Of a stretch of DNA of 11,954 bases, positions 1 to 6,537 are shown piece after piece. A model generated the notes under the pieces. The model worked only from the letters and a program-made list of their open reading frames with translations, searched no databases and was not told the DNA's origin. The DNA is from Caldisericales bacterium (lineage in GTDB: Bacteria; Caldisericota; Caldisericia; Caldisericales; Caldisericaceae), in the NCBI GenBank assembly GCA_015485995.1, contig WFSP01000011.1:1-11954 (forward strand), in the 5' to 3' direction. The position numbers were made by a program, and so were the translations under genes. Each line of letters opens with the position of its first letter. Positions within the stretch are counted from its first letter, which is position 1.

Positions 1-168
1 AAAAGGGAAATTGATAAGTTACAGGAAAAGCTGTACCATCTCTATGAAAGAAAACTAAAGGAGAGGAAACAGAATGATAAACTAAAATCTCTATCTTCAA
101 ATATTCCAAATAATACTCCTATGAAAAAGAATGATTTCGTATATAATTTTAGTGAGGCAACTAAATGA
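1..168 (+). CDS. 3' end of an unidentified ORF, possibly a transposase C-terminus (partial)
   Basis: An open frame enters from the left edge and stops at TGA 166-168, giving 55 residues. The first half is strongly charged and helical (K/R/E/L/Q-rich, with a LYERKLKER stretch); the tail is polar and low in complexity. No catalytic motif lies in the visible part, so the family cannot be named. The mobile-element reading rests on context: the last codons overlap a 27-bp sequence that is repeated directly downstream and ends in a CA-terminated motif, as at the end of an insertion sequence. It could equally be the C-terminus of an ordinary chromosomal gene. No start is visible because the gene begins outside the window. 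Confidence 0.45.
   Translation, partial: KREIDKLQEKLYHLYERKLKERKQNDKLKSLSSNIPNNTPMKKNDFVYNFSEATK
135..161. repeat. Direct repeat copy 1, subterminal IS-like repeat
   Basis: This copy starts TTTCGTATA and ends GAGGCAAC. It matches a second copy at 171-198 with a few mismatches and one indel in the AT-rich middle. It lies inside the 3' end of the partial ORF. Repeated binding sites near an end are typical of some transposon families, for example IS21-like elements. Confidence 0.6.
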
Positions 169-170
169 TA

Positions 171-198
171 TTTCGTATAGAAAATTAAATGAGGCAAC
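171..198. repeat. Direct repeat copy 2, possible element terminus
   Basis: Second copy of the repeat (TTTCGTATA ... GAGGCAAC), 36 bp after the first and just past the ORF stop. It is followed by A at 199, so the reverse complement would begin TGTTGCCTCA, a plausible TG...CA transposon end. The left end and any target-site duplication lie outside the window and cannot be checked. Confidence 0.6.
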
Positions 199-298
199 AC
201 GGCCCCACTACATCTCCCACCTGAAGGAAGGGGTCTTGTGGGGGGAGAGAGGATAAAATTTGAGATAGAAAATAGTTGATTAATGATTTTTGCAAAAG

Positions 299-325
299 TA
301 AAAAGGCGGGGAAGTTACCCCGCCT
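299..325 (-). terminator. Rho-independent terminator of the GTPase-OTC operon
   Basis: A perfect 8-bp stem pairs AGGCGGGG (304-311) with CCCCGCCT (318-325) around a 6-nt loop. On the minus strand the stem is followed by TTTTTACTTTT. It lies 23 nt past the OTC stop codon, as expected for the end of this transcript. Confidence 0.9.
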
Positions 326-348
326 CGTGTAAATACCTTGATTAAGTT

Positions 349-1281
349 TTAGACAAAAAGAGAAAGAATCGCTTTTTGTATGTGCAACCTATTTTCTGCC
401 TGGTCCCATACTACGGAATGCGGCCCGTCGATTACGGAATCAACGATTTCTTCTCCCCTATGCGCTGGTAAGCAGTGCATTACTATTGCGTTTTTGTTTG
501 CTTTACTTACCAGATTATCGTTAATTTGATAGGGCTTCATTACTTTTACCCGTTTGTCGTGTTCTGCCTCTTCTCCCATTGACGCCCATACATCAGTGTA
601 AATTACGTCTGCATCTTTTACTGCTTCCATTGGATTATGCGTTATAGTAAGAGAGCCGCCGGATTCTTTTGCAAATTGCTCCGAGAGTTTTTTTGCTTTG
701 CTATTTGGTTCATATCCTTCCGGTGTTGCAACTGATACGTGCATTCCAAATTTCGTTCCACCGAACATCAATGAGTGGCATACATTATTCCCGTCTCCCA
801 AATATGCAAGTTTAAGGCCACTTAACCTGTTTTTCTTTTCCCTGATTGTTAGTAGGTCTCCCATAATCTGGCAAGGGTGCGTATAATCCGAAAGTGCATT
901 AATTACGGGAACCGAACCGTAATCTCTGAGCTCTTCCAATGTTTTATGTGCATACACTCTTGCAACTACTGAGTGAAGATACCGTGAGAGTACTCTTGCC
1001 GTATCTGCAACTGTTTCCCCACGTTTTAGCTGAAGGTTTGATGTGTCCAAAACGAGTGCTTGTGCGCCGAGCTCGAAAATGCCTACTGCAAATGAAATAC
1101 GCGTTCGTGTTGATGGCTTTTCAAACAGTACGCCAATTGATTTTCCTTTAAGCAGTGGCTCATCTTTTCCTGAAAGGTGCTCAAGTTTGAGTTTCTCACC
1201 TTGCGCGAGGATTTCCTCTAACTCTTCCCTTGAGAAATCACTTATTTGGATAAAGGACTTTCCTTTAAGGTTTGTTGCCAT
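349..1281 (-). CDS. argF: Ornithine carbamoyltransferase
   Basis: Transfers the carbamoyl group of carbamoyl phosphate to ornithine to make citrulline, or runs in reverse in arginine catabolism; cytosolic. The 310 residues match the normal family length. Visible motifs are the carbamoyl-phosphate loop STRTR (57-61), HPCQ (135-138), DVWASMGEE (230-238) with the SMG loop that binds ornithine, and HCLPAHR (269-275). The SMG loop argues against aspartate or oxamate transcarbamylases. The ATG overlaps the upstream GTPase stop as TAATG, with GGAGG just before it, so the two genes are probably translationally coupled. No other arginine-biosynthesis gene is in the window. With a DDAH-type amidinohydrolase about 5 kb away, a catabolic role is possible, so the argF versus arcB label is not certain. 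Confidence 0.95.
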   Translation of the reverse strand: MATNLKGKSFIQISDFSREELEEILAQGEKLKLEHLSGKDEPLLKGKSIGVLFEKPSTRTRISFAVGIFELGAQALVLDTSNLQLKRGETVADTARVLSRYLHSVVARVYAHKTLEELRDYGSVPVINALSDYTHPCQIMGDLLTIREKKNRLSGLKLAYLGDGNNVCHSLMFGGTKFGMHVSVATPEGYEPNSKAKKLSEQFAKESGGSLTITHNPMEAVKDADVIYTDVWASMGEEAEHDKRVKVMKPYQINDNLVSKANKNAIVMHCLPAHRGEEIVDSVIDGPHSVVWDQAENRLHIQKAILSLFV

Positions 1282-2603
1282 TATTTGCCTCCGAATTTCT
1301 CTTTTATAACGTCTACAAGGTCTGGCTTTCCAATTTCTTCAAGTTCGTATCTTACCCTTACTGCAGGTTTATTTAGTTTAACAACTCTTCTTAGGTCTAT
1401 CGGAGTTCCAATTACAACAAGATCCGCTGGAATTTTATTAATTGTTTCCTCAAGCTCTTTTATTTGAGTCTCACTGTATCCCATTGCCGGCAAAACTTCT
1501 CTTGTCTGCTTGTATTTCTCGTATGTTGCTTTAATAGAGCCCAATGCGTATGGGTAAGGAGAAACAATTTCTTTTGCTCCCCATTTGCGTGCTGCTACAT
1601 AGCCTGCTCCATAGCTCATTCCACCGTGAGTGAGTGTTGGGCCATCTTCTACAACAATCACGCGTTTCCCCTTAATTTGCTCTGCATTTTCAACGTATAC
1701 AGGGGATGCTGCATCAACAATTGTTGCGTTTGGATTAAGTTCTCTTGCCGATTTTCTTATTTTTTCTATATCTTCAAATTTTGCTGTGTCCTCTTTATTA
1801 ATTACAATAACGTCTGCCATACGGAAATTTGTTTCTCCAGGATAATAAGTCTTTTCATGCCCTGGCCTCAGAGGGTCTGCCACTACAATTTGTAAATCAG
1901 AGTAATAGAAAGGCAAATCATTGTTTCCTCCGTCCCATATAATAATATCCGCTTCTTTCTCAGCTTCACTGAGAATTTTGCCGTAGTCTATGCCTGCATA
2001 TATTATTGCACCAAGGTCAATATGCGGTTCGTATTCTTCTCTCTCTTCAATAGTGCAGTGATATTTATCGAGGTCATCATACGTTGCAAACCGCTCTGAA
2101 ATTTGTTCGGCAAGATTTCCATAAGGCATAGGGTGGCGAATTGAAACAACCTTTTTTCCCATTTCTCTTAATATCTTTACTACCCTCCTCGTTGTCTGGC
2201 TTTTTCCGCATCCAGTCCTCACTGCACATACGGAAATTACCGGAACTTTTGATTTGAGCATTGTTGTGTTCGGGCCCATTAGCCAGAAGTCTGCTCCTGC
2301 TGCCATTACTTCCGATCCTTTGTGCATTACATACTCGTGCGGTGCATCGCTATAAGCAAACACGACTCTGTCCACTTTATACTGTTTGATGAGGTTTGAA
2401 AGTTCTGATTCAGGATAAATCGGAATGCCGTTTGGATACAGTTTCCCTGCCAGTACAGGAGGATAAGTTCTACCCTCAATGTTTGGAATTTGTGTTGCTG
2501 TGAATGCTACAACTTCATAAGCTTCGTTGTCTCTAAAAAATACGTTGAAATTATGGAAGTCTCTTCCGGCTGCTCCCATAATTATGACTTTAGTTTTTGC
2601 CAT
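1281..2603 (-). CDS. COG2403-type P-loop GTPase, cyclic 2,3-diphosphoglycerate synthetase-like
   Basis: A 440-residue protein resembling the family named after archaeal cyclic 2,3-diphosphoglycerate synthetase, with many uncharacterised bacterial members. The N-terminus carries a Rossmann-like glycine motif (GAAGRDFHNFN, 10-20). A P-loop follows (VRTGCGKSQTT, 128-138; Lys134, Ser135), then a Walker B-like strand IIWDGGNND (221-229) and a possible base-recognition motif VINKED (267-272). The C-terminal region includes the conserved-looking EDGPTLTHGGMSYGAG (320-334) and GTPIDLRR (399-406). The ATG at 2603 is preceded by AAGGAGAG, and the stop overlaps the OTC start. Tight coupling to OTC suggests a role linked to carbamoyl phosphate or an acyl-phosphate intermediate rather than osmolyte synthesis, but this is inference. 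The substrate is unknown. Confidence 0.8.
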   Translation of the reverse strand: MAKTKVIIMGAAGRDFHNFNVFFRDNEAYEVVAFTATQIPNIEGRTYPPVLAGKLYPNGIPIYPESELSNLIKQYKVDRVVFAYSDAPHEYVMHKGSEVMAAGADFWLMGPNTTMLKSKVPVISVCAVRTGCGKSQTTRRVVKILREMGKKVVSIRHPMPYGNLAEQISERFATYDDLDKYHCTIEEREEYEPHIDLGAIIYAGIDYGKILSEAEKEADIIIWDGGNNDLPFYYSDLQIVVADPLRPGHEKTYYPGETNFRMADVIVINKEDTAKFEDIEKIRKSARELNPNATIVDAASPVYVENAEQIKGKRVIVVEDGPTLTHGGMSYGAGYVAARKWGAKEIVSPYPYALGSIKATYEKYKQTREVLPAMGYSETQIKELEETINKIPADLVVIGTPIDLRRVVKLNKPAVRVRYELEEIGKPDLVDVIKEKFGGK

Positions 2604-2658
2604 ATGCCCACTCTCCTTTCATAAATTTTTATGAGCTTTGTTTAATAAAAACCATTAT

Positions 2659-2686
2659 AATATAACATTTTAAAAATGTATGTCAA
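2659..2686 (-). promoter_or_regulatory. Promoter for the GTPase-OTC operon
   Basis: On the minus strand a consensus TTGACA (2686-2681) is followed after 16 nt by TATATT (2664-2659); an overlapping TATAAT begins at 2659. The start codon lies about 55 nt downstream and has a good AAGGAGAG site. The -35 box abuts the nfeD -35 box on the other strand. Confidence 0.65.
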
Positions 2687-2716
2687 TTGACTCGCCCCGC
2701 TTTTGTTTTATACTAT
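2687..2716 (+). promoter_or_regulatory. Promoter for nfeD
   Basis: TTGACT (2687-2692) is followed by TATACT (2709-2714, 16-nt spacer) or TACTAT (2711-2716, 18-nt spacer). A GGGAGGTG ribosome site follows at 2721-2728 and the ATG is at 2732, so the leader would be very short. This placement argues against a TTG start at 2687, which would lie inside the -35 box. Confidence 0.6.
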
Positions 2717-2731
2717 TTACGGGAGGTGAAT

Positions 2732-3175
2732 ATGACTGTAACTCAGTTTTGGATTGTGATTATGGTAATTGCAGCAATTGGCGAACTGCTGACGCTTACG
2801 TTTTACTCTATATGGTTTGTTGCAGGAGCGTTTTTTGCTCTTGTTGCAAAATGGATAGGAATTGATTTTACCGGTCAATTTTATGTATTTCTAATTACTT
2901 CTGCAGCTCTTATCCTAATGTCAGAATTTTTGCTGAAGAGGAAACTGGGAGTTCTCAAAAATCCGCACAAAACCAATATTAATGGTATTATCGGGAAAGA
3001 GGCGATTGTAACTGAAGAAATTAATAATATAGAAGGAACTGGCGAGGTGGAGGTTGCCGGTAAAAAATGGACGGCAATAAGCGAAGATGATTCAGTTATC
3101 CAGGCTAAGGAAAAAGTATTTGTTAAGAAAGTCGAAGGGGTGAAACTTATTGTAAGGCGGAAAAACGCTTCATAA
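2732..3175 (+). CDS. NfeD-like membrane protein (short form)
   Basis: A 147-residue NfeD-family protein. Hydrophobic segments lie at about 5-21, 24-43 and 49-67. A soluble C-terminal OB-fold-like domain (about 85-143) carries the family signature GKKWTAIS (110-117), and the end is basic. NfeD proteins usually work with SPFH/stomatin proteins in the membrane, and long forms are fused to a ClpP-class protease. No stomatin gene is visible here, although a ClpP-class protease is encoded on the opposite strand nearby. The ATG at 2732 is chosen because GGGAGGTG precedes it; the frame stays open 15 codons upstream to a TTG, but that stretch holds the promoter. The 3' end overlaps the convergent membrane-protein gene by 29 bp. 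Confidence 0.85.
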   Translation: MTVTQFWIVIMVIAAIGELLTLTFYSIWFVAGAFFALVAKWIGIDFTGQFYVFLITSAALILMSEFLLKRKLGVLKNPHKTNINGIIGKEAIVTEEINNIEGTGEVEVAGKKWTAISEDDSVIQAKEKVFVKKVEGVKLIVRRKNAS

Positions 3176-3563
3176 TCATTTCTCTTATTTTTCCTTCATC
3201 AAAAGCTGGAGAGAGCATTACGAGTATTAAAGTTATAAAGGGCCATACAAATGCCACAATTCCTTCCACAAGCATATGTTTTGAAAATAAGAAAATGCCA
3301 GTTCCTGCAAGAATTGCCCATTTAACTTTATTTAGCCGCCAACCAAAATCGAGTAATCGAATATTTACAAATTTGTATCTTAACGCTAGCCATAGCAAAT
3401 TTAAGGTATAGATTGCTATTATGAGGTACCACCATTTTGTAAAATAAAAAAATATAGGAATAAACGATTGCAAAACAAAGAGTGGGTAGTTGGCCCACTC
3501 CGATGCTCTTGCGTTAAAATAATCTTTATTTTCCTTTTGTGTATGCTTGCTCTGATTCCACAT
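3147..3563 (-). CDS. Small multi-pass membrane protein of unknown function
   Basis: 138 residues that I do not recognise. A polar N-terminus (1-24) is followed by about four hydrophobic segments near 26-43, 45-62, 81-95 and 98-118, the first two separated only by a short KWW turn. A charged C-terminal tail (122-138) follows. There is no signal peptide or catalytic motif. The ATG at 3563 has an AAAGGTGG site and lies 14 nt after the protease stop, so it is the last gene of that operon and may be a membrane partner of the protease. Its last 29 bp overlap the end of nfeD tail-to-tail, so the two transcripts are complementary over at least that stretch. Confidence 0.75.
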   Translation of the reverse strand: MWNQSKHTQKENKDYFNARASEWANYPLFVLQSFIPIFFYFTKWWYLIIAIYTLNLLWLALRYKFVNIRLLDFGWRLNKVKWAILAGTGIFLFSKHMLVEGIVAFVWPFITLILVMLSPAFDEGKIREMIMKRFSALQ

Positions 3564-3577
3564 CTTTTACCACCTTT

Positions 3578-5035
3578 TTAGAATTTTATATTATAAACAA
3601 GTAAGAATGCAAGTATTTGAAGAATATATTTGTTTATTACTTCGGGAGGAGTTTTATCAATCTCTATTTCTATTGTTTCCGCAAGTTCTTTTACTGCAAG
3701 TACAATTCTTCCGGCAATTACCTCAGATACACGTCTTGAAAAAGCTTTTTCTCTTACGATACGGTCAAAAATTACTTTATATAGAGCATTTTCTTCTTTA
3801 AAATTTTTCAAAAAAATTGCTTCAAGCAATGCAAGCGATACCTGGGCAATATCATTTTTTTCAGCTTCCGGTATTTTGGGAAGAGTTGTCAGTGACTGGC
3901 TCAGTGCTTGTCTGATTGCAAGAGAGATTTTTTTTGGGCCGGTTATGTTTTTTAGGCTTTCTTTTAATGGAGAAACAAGCGAATATGCTTTATAGACGAT
4001 AAATATAATATACCCGAGATAAGAATCGATGTTAAATAAATGCTTCAGTTGTTCAATTGAAACAATACGGATTGCTTTACTTGTTTGGCTTGTTGAAAGA
4101 ATGCTAAGCATTTCTTTTGTAAGTACGTACATCATATCGAATATGTCGTAGTTCTCTCCGAACGAAACGTAAAGGTTCAAAAGCTTAGCGTCCTCTCTTG
4201 TAATAACCTGGCCGTGGTTTTGGAATCCCCATACAAGAGTATGTGCAGTTTGTGTAGCAAGAACCATCCTTTCATTTTCCGGCTTGTCTTTAAACATATA
4301 TCGATAAAGGAAGTTATATGCATAAGCTTCGCCCGTAGTAAGAGCCCTGTAACACATATTGACGATTGTAGGGTTAATTTGTGAAACAATCGGGGCAGTA
4401 TAGTTTGTTACTGTGTTAATAGCTATATCCACTGCATCTTCTCTCTTTATTGCGGTGTTTTGTATAATTTGGTCTGCGAGCTGCATTGCTATCGGGAAAA
4501 ATTCCGTGGCCATTTTGCCGTAAATTTGCAGAAATGGGTAATAACCTTCAAGTGCTGAAATATGAAGATTTTCTATTAAAGGGTGCTGCATTTGCATATC
4601 AAGTGGCCCAAGTTCTGATTGTGCCCCCATTACAATTTCATCGGAACCTAATGCCATAAGGGTTGCCGCACTTTTTGCATATAGCGGGATAATTGCTTTT
4701 AGTTTTTTGCACTTTGAGCGGACAATATTTATCATTTGGTATGCAGGATGCGGGTATCCTCCGCCTGATAGTATCACCATATCAATGTGTGTTTGTTCCG
4801 GTGGAGTTTGAATTTTATTAAGTTGGTCTATGAGGTCGAATGTATCACTTCTGTCAATAGATGCTGCTTCTCCATAAACGAAGAAAAGTAAATACCGTGC
4901 CTCTTCTTTTTCTTTTTTCTCTTCTTCGGGAGGAATTGGAGTTTTTAGCGGAAGGGTCTTTTTCTCTTTTTCTTCAGTTTTGTTTTCTTTTTTTACGCTT
5001 TCTTTTTTTCTTTCTTGTGGCTTCTTTTCTTCCAT
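3578..5035 (-). CDS. ClpP-class serine protease of the SDH (serine dehydrogenase proteinase) type, extended
   Basis: A 485-residue protein with a ClpP/crotonase-fold core resembling the SDH_sah/SppA-like cytosolic proteases. The core holds the oxyanion-hole glycines in ILSGGGYPHPA (88-97), the probable nucleophile Ser122 in YAKSAATL (119-126), and SDEIVMG followed by LGPLD (142-146). Residues 1-46 are an almost unbroken K/E/P-rich, probably disordered tail. Beyond about residue 160 the protein continues far past the usual core with a helical region of unknown role, ending in a hydrophobic stretch (about 468-483) that could touch the membrane. There is no signal peptide, so it is likely cytosolic. 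The ATG at 5035 follows AAGGAGGT and lies 21 nt after the RNase J-like gene. NfeD proteins are known partners or fusions of related proteases, which fits the facing nfeD. The substrate is unknown. Confidence 0.8.
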   Translation of the reverse strand: MEEKKPQERKKESVKKENKTEEKEKKTLPLKTPIPPEEEKKEKEEARYLLFFVYGEAASIDRSDTFDLIDQLNKIQTPPEQTHIDMVILSGGGYPHPAYQMINIVRSKCKKLKAIIPLYAKSAATLMALGSDEIVMGAQSELGPLDMQMQHPLIENLHISALEGYYPFLQIYGKMATEFFPIAMQLADQIIQNTAIKREDAVDIAINTVTNYTAPIVSQINPTIVNMCYRALTTGEAYAYNFLYRYMFKDKPENERMVLATQTAHTLVWGFQNHGQVITREDAKLLNLYVSFGENYDIFDMMYVLTKEMLSILSTSQTSKAIRIVSIEQLKHLFNIDSYLGYIIFIVYKAYSLVSPLKESLKNITGPKKISLAIRQALSQSLTTLPKIPEAEKNDIAQVSLALLEAIFLKNFKEENALYKVIFDRIVREKAFSRRVSEVIAGRIVLAVKELAETIEIEIDKTPPEVINKYILQILAFLLVYNIKF

Positions 5036-5056
5036 TCTTTACCTCCTTAATATATA

Positions 5057-6364
5057 TTAGAAGTTGTACATCACGCCTCTTTCAAGTATTTTAACACTAT
5101 CTGATACAATTTCAAATCGTTCCGGAATTTGTGTGTGAATAGGAAGAAGAATTTGAGGATTAATTTCTCTTGCCATCCATAAAAGTTTTTGTTGAGGTGC
5201 ATGCCCTGGCGTGTGAATTCTGAAATATGGTATCTTAAATAGTTTTAACCAATTTGTGAGGATTTTTGTATTTTCTGCATCAAGGCTGGCAAGCGGCTCA
5301 CCCCCTGAGTGAATGTATATAGCACCTTTTTCGGGTTTTATATCAAGCAGTTCCGGAGTGCTTTTGAAATCAAGAAGCATCACAGTATTTTTTTGTTCAT
5401 TATTTACATCTTCTGCACCTATGAATTTATCCTGAAATGTTTTTTCCCATTCTTTGAGTTCTCTACGTGGGTTGTAAACAAACGTTCTTTTGTTTTCCAA
5501 AATTTTCTGCGCATTTTCATCTCCGATATCTGCATAGTGTTTTAGCACAAATGCGTACGGCAGCGTAACTACAAAATTTCTGTTTCTCGCCATTGCAACT
5601 TCAAAAAATGTAAGCATTCTTGAAATGTGAGGCTCATATGGATTACCGAAAAGTAGGCCTTCGCACTGGTCTAAAACTGATAATATTTCTTCTTTCAATT
5701 CTTCTTCAGTGGGTGAAATTACAGCTCCCCATCCAAAGCGTGTTCCCTCGGTAATTAAAATATATGGGTTTTTGCTTTTTGCATATTCTACAAACTGCTT
5801 TGATTTTTCCGGATATCTTCCATGAAAGTAGATGTCGCCCGTATAGAATATTGTTCCCTTGGGCGTTTCTATCTCTGTTGCAAAAGAGCCAGGGATATCA
5901 TGGTCCGTAGGGATTGGTTTTACCTTAAATCCGGCAGCTTCAACAGGGCCATCAAAAATTCTTACGTTTTTTACCTTTTTTATAATCCCCTTCTCATTGA
6001 AGAAATGCAGTGCTTCTCTTGAATATGCACTCATGTATTTTGGAATGGAATCGCCAATAAAATCAATGAGCCCGATATGGTCAAGATGTGCATGTGAAAA
6101 GAACACGCCTTCAATTTGAACATCCATTGCTTTTACATCTTCAGAAATTGTATTTTTGTAAAAATGTTTAAATGGGGGAAGCTCTCCTGTTGCCACATAG
6201 TCGTTAGGGTTGTTCCATTCCCTGCCGGGAAGGTAATCGTTAAAATAAGTGTTATTTGCTGCAAAGCGTTTTCCAAAGTCAAGCAAAATTGCTCTTCCGT
6301 TTTGTTCTATCAAAATTTTATTTCCACCAATTTCTCTTACTCCGTCAAAAAATCCAATTCTCAC
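5057..6364 (-). CDS. Metallo-beta-lactamase-fold hydrolase, RNase J/beta-CASP-like
   Basis: 435 residues. The metal-binding set is complete: HAHLDH (91-96), His155 in TDHDIPGS, Asp177 in YTGD, and a C-terminal His410 in LLPIHTQIPERF. The opening GVREIGGNKILIE and the late HTPGHAPQQKL (384-394) match the layout of RNase J-like and related beta-CASP nucleases, so an RNA- or DNA-processing role is likely. It lacks the long C-terminal domain of classical RNase J and is shorter, so it is probably a separate subfamily and the substrate cannot be assigned. The start is GTG at 6364, chosen because AGGAGGTGAT lies seven bases upstream. It is the first gene of an operon with the ClpP-class protease and a membrane protein. 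Confidence 0.8.
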   Translation of the reverse strand: MRIGFFDGVREIGGNKILIEQNGRAILLDFGKRFAANNTYFNDYLPGREWNNPNDYVATGELPPFKHFYKNTISEDVKAMDVQIEGVFFSHAHLDHIGLIDFIGDSIPKYMSAYSREALHFFNEKGIIKKVKNVRIFDGPVEAAGFKVKPIPTDHDIPGSFATEIETPKGTIFYTGDIYFHGRYPEKSKQFVEYAKSKNPYILITEGTRFGWGAVISPTEEELKEEILSVLDQCEGLLFGNPYEPHISRMLTFFEVAMARNRNFVVTLPYAFVLKHYADIGDENAQKILENKRTFVYNPRRELKEWEKTFQDKFIGAEDVNNEQKNTVMLLDFKSTPELLDIKPEKGAIYIHSGGEPLASLDAENTKILTNWLKLFKIPYFRIHTPGHAPQQKLLWMAREINPQILLPIHTQIPERFEIVSDSVKILERGVMYNF

Positions 6365-6391
6365 AATATCACCTCCTAATTAAAGATTATT

Positions 6392-6419
6392 ATTATAGCA
6401 TTTAAGTAAATTAAATCAA
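6392..6419 (-). promoter_or_regulatory. Promoter for the RNase J-like/protease operon
   Basis: On the minus strand TTGATT (6419-6414) is followed after 16 nt by a perfect TATAAT (6397-6392). The GTG start at 6364 lies 27 nt downstream, with AGGAGGTGAT between. The surrounding 130 bp are very AT-rich. Confidence 0.65.
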
Positions 6420-6480
6420 TTAAACGAATTGGTTCATTAAAATCTATTCAAAAATTATAGAATGAAGGAGGCAGAATAAA

Positions 6481-6537
6481 ATGAAATTAAATGAGATTTT
6501 GGATGTTTATCGAAGAGATGATTTTATATCTGGATAG
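6481..6537 (+). CDS. Possible 18-codon ORF with a strong ribosome site
   Basis: AAGGAGG at 6465-6471 sits nine bases before ATG 6481, which opens a short frame (MKLNEILDVYRRDDFISG) ending at TAG 6535-6537. Its second half is antisense to the 3' end of the amidinohydrolase gene. It could be a real small peptide, the surviving start of a broken gene, or chance. No convincing plus-strand promoter precedes it, and I do not recognise the peptide. Confidence 0.2.
   Translation: MKLNEILDVYRRDDFISG

Larger units (their letters stand above)
1..199 (+). mobile_element. Probable right end of an insertion sequence (partial)
   Basis: This is inferred from the combination of a truncated ORF, two direct repeats around its stop codon, and a CA-ending terminus at about 199. 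The operon that follows (OTC, GTPase) is oriented towards this boundary and has its own terminator before it. The IS family cannot be assigned because the catalytic region is outside the window. The alternative is a chromosomal gene followed by an unrelated repeat. Confidence 0.35.

Noticed and set aside
1464..1895. Plus-strand open frame of 143 codons
   Set aside because: It is antisense to the well-conserved GTPase gene, is cysteine- and phenylalanine-rich as expected of a shadow frame, and has no ribosome site.
2687..2731. TTG start that would lengthen nfeD by 15 codons
   Set aside because: The stretch holds the -35 and -10 boxes and has no ribosome site, while ATG 2732 follows GGGAGGTG.
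3630..3995. Plus-strand open frame of 121 codons
   Set aside because: It is antisense to the C-terminal part of the protease gene, with no promoter or ribosome site of its own.
6420..6464. Plus-strand promoter for the 18-codon frame
   Set aside because: TTGGTT at 6429 has no -10 box at an acceptable distance.
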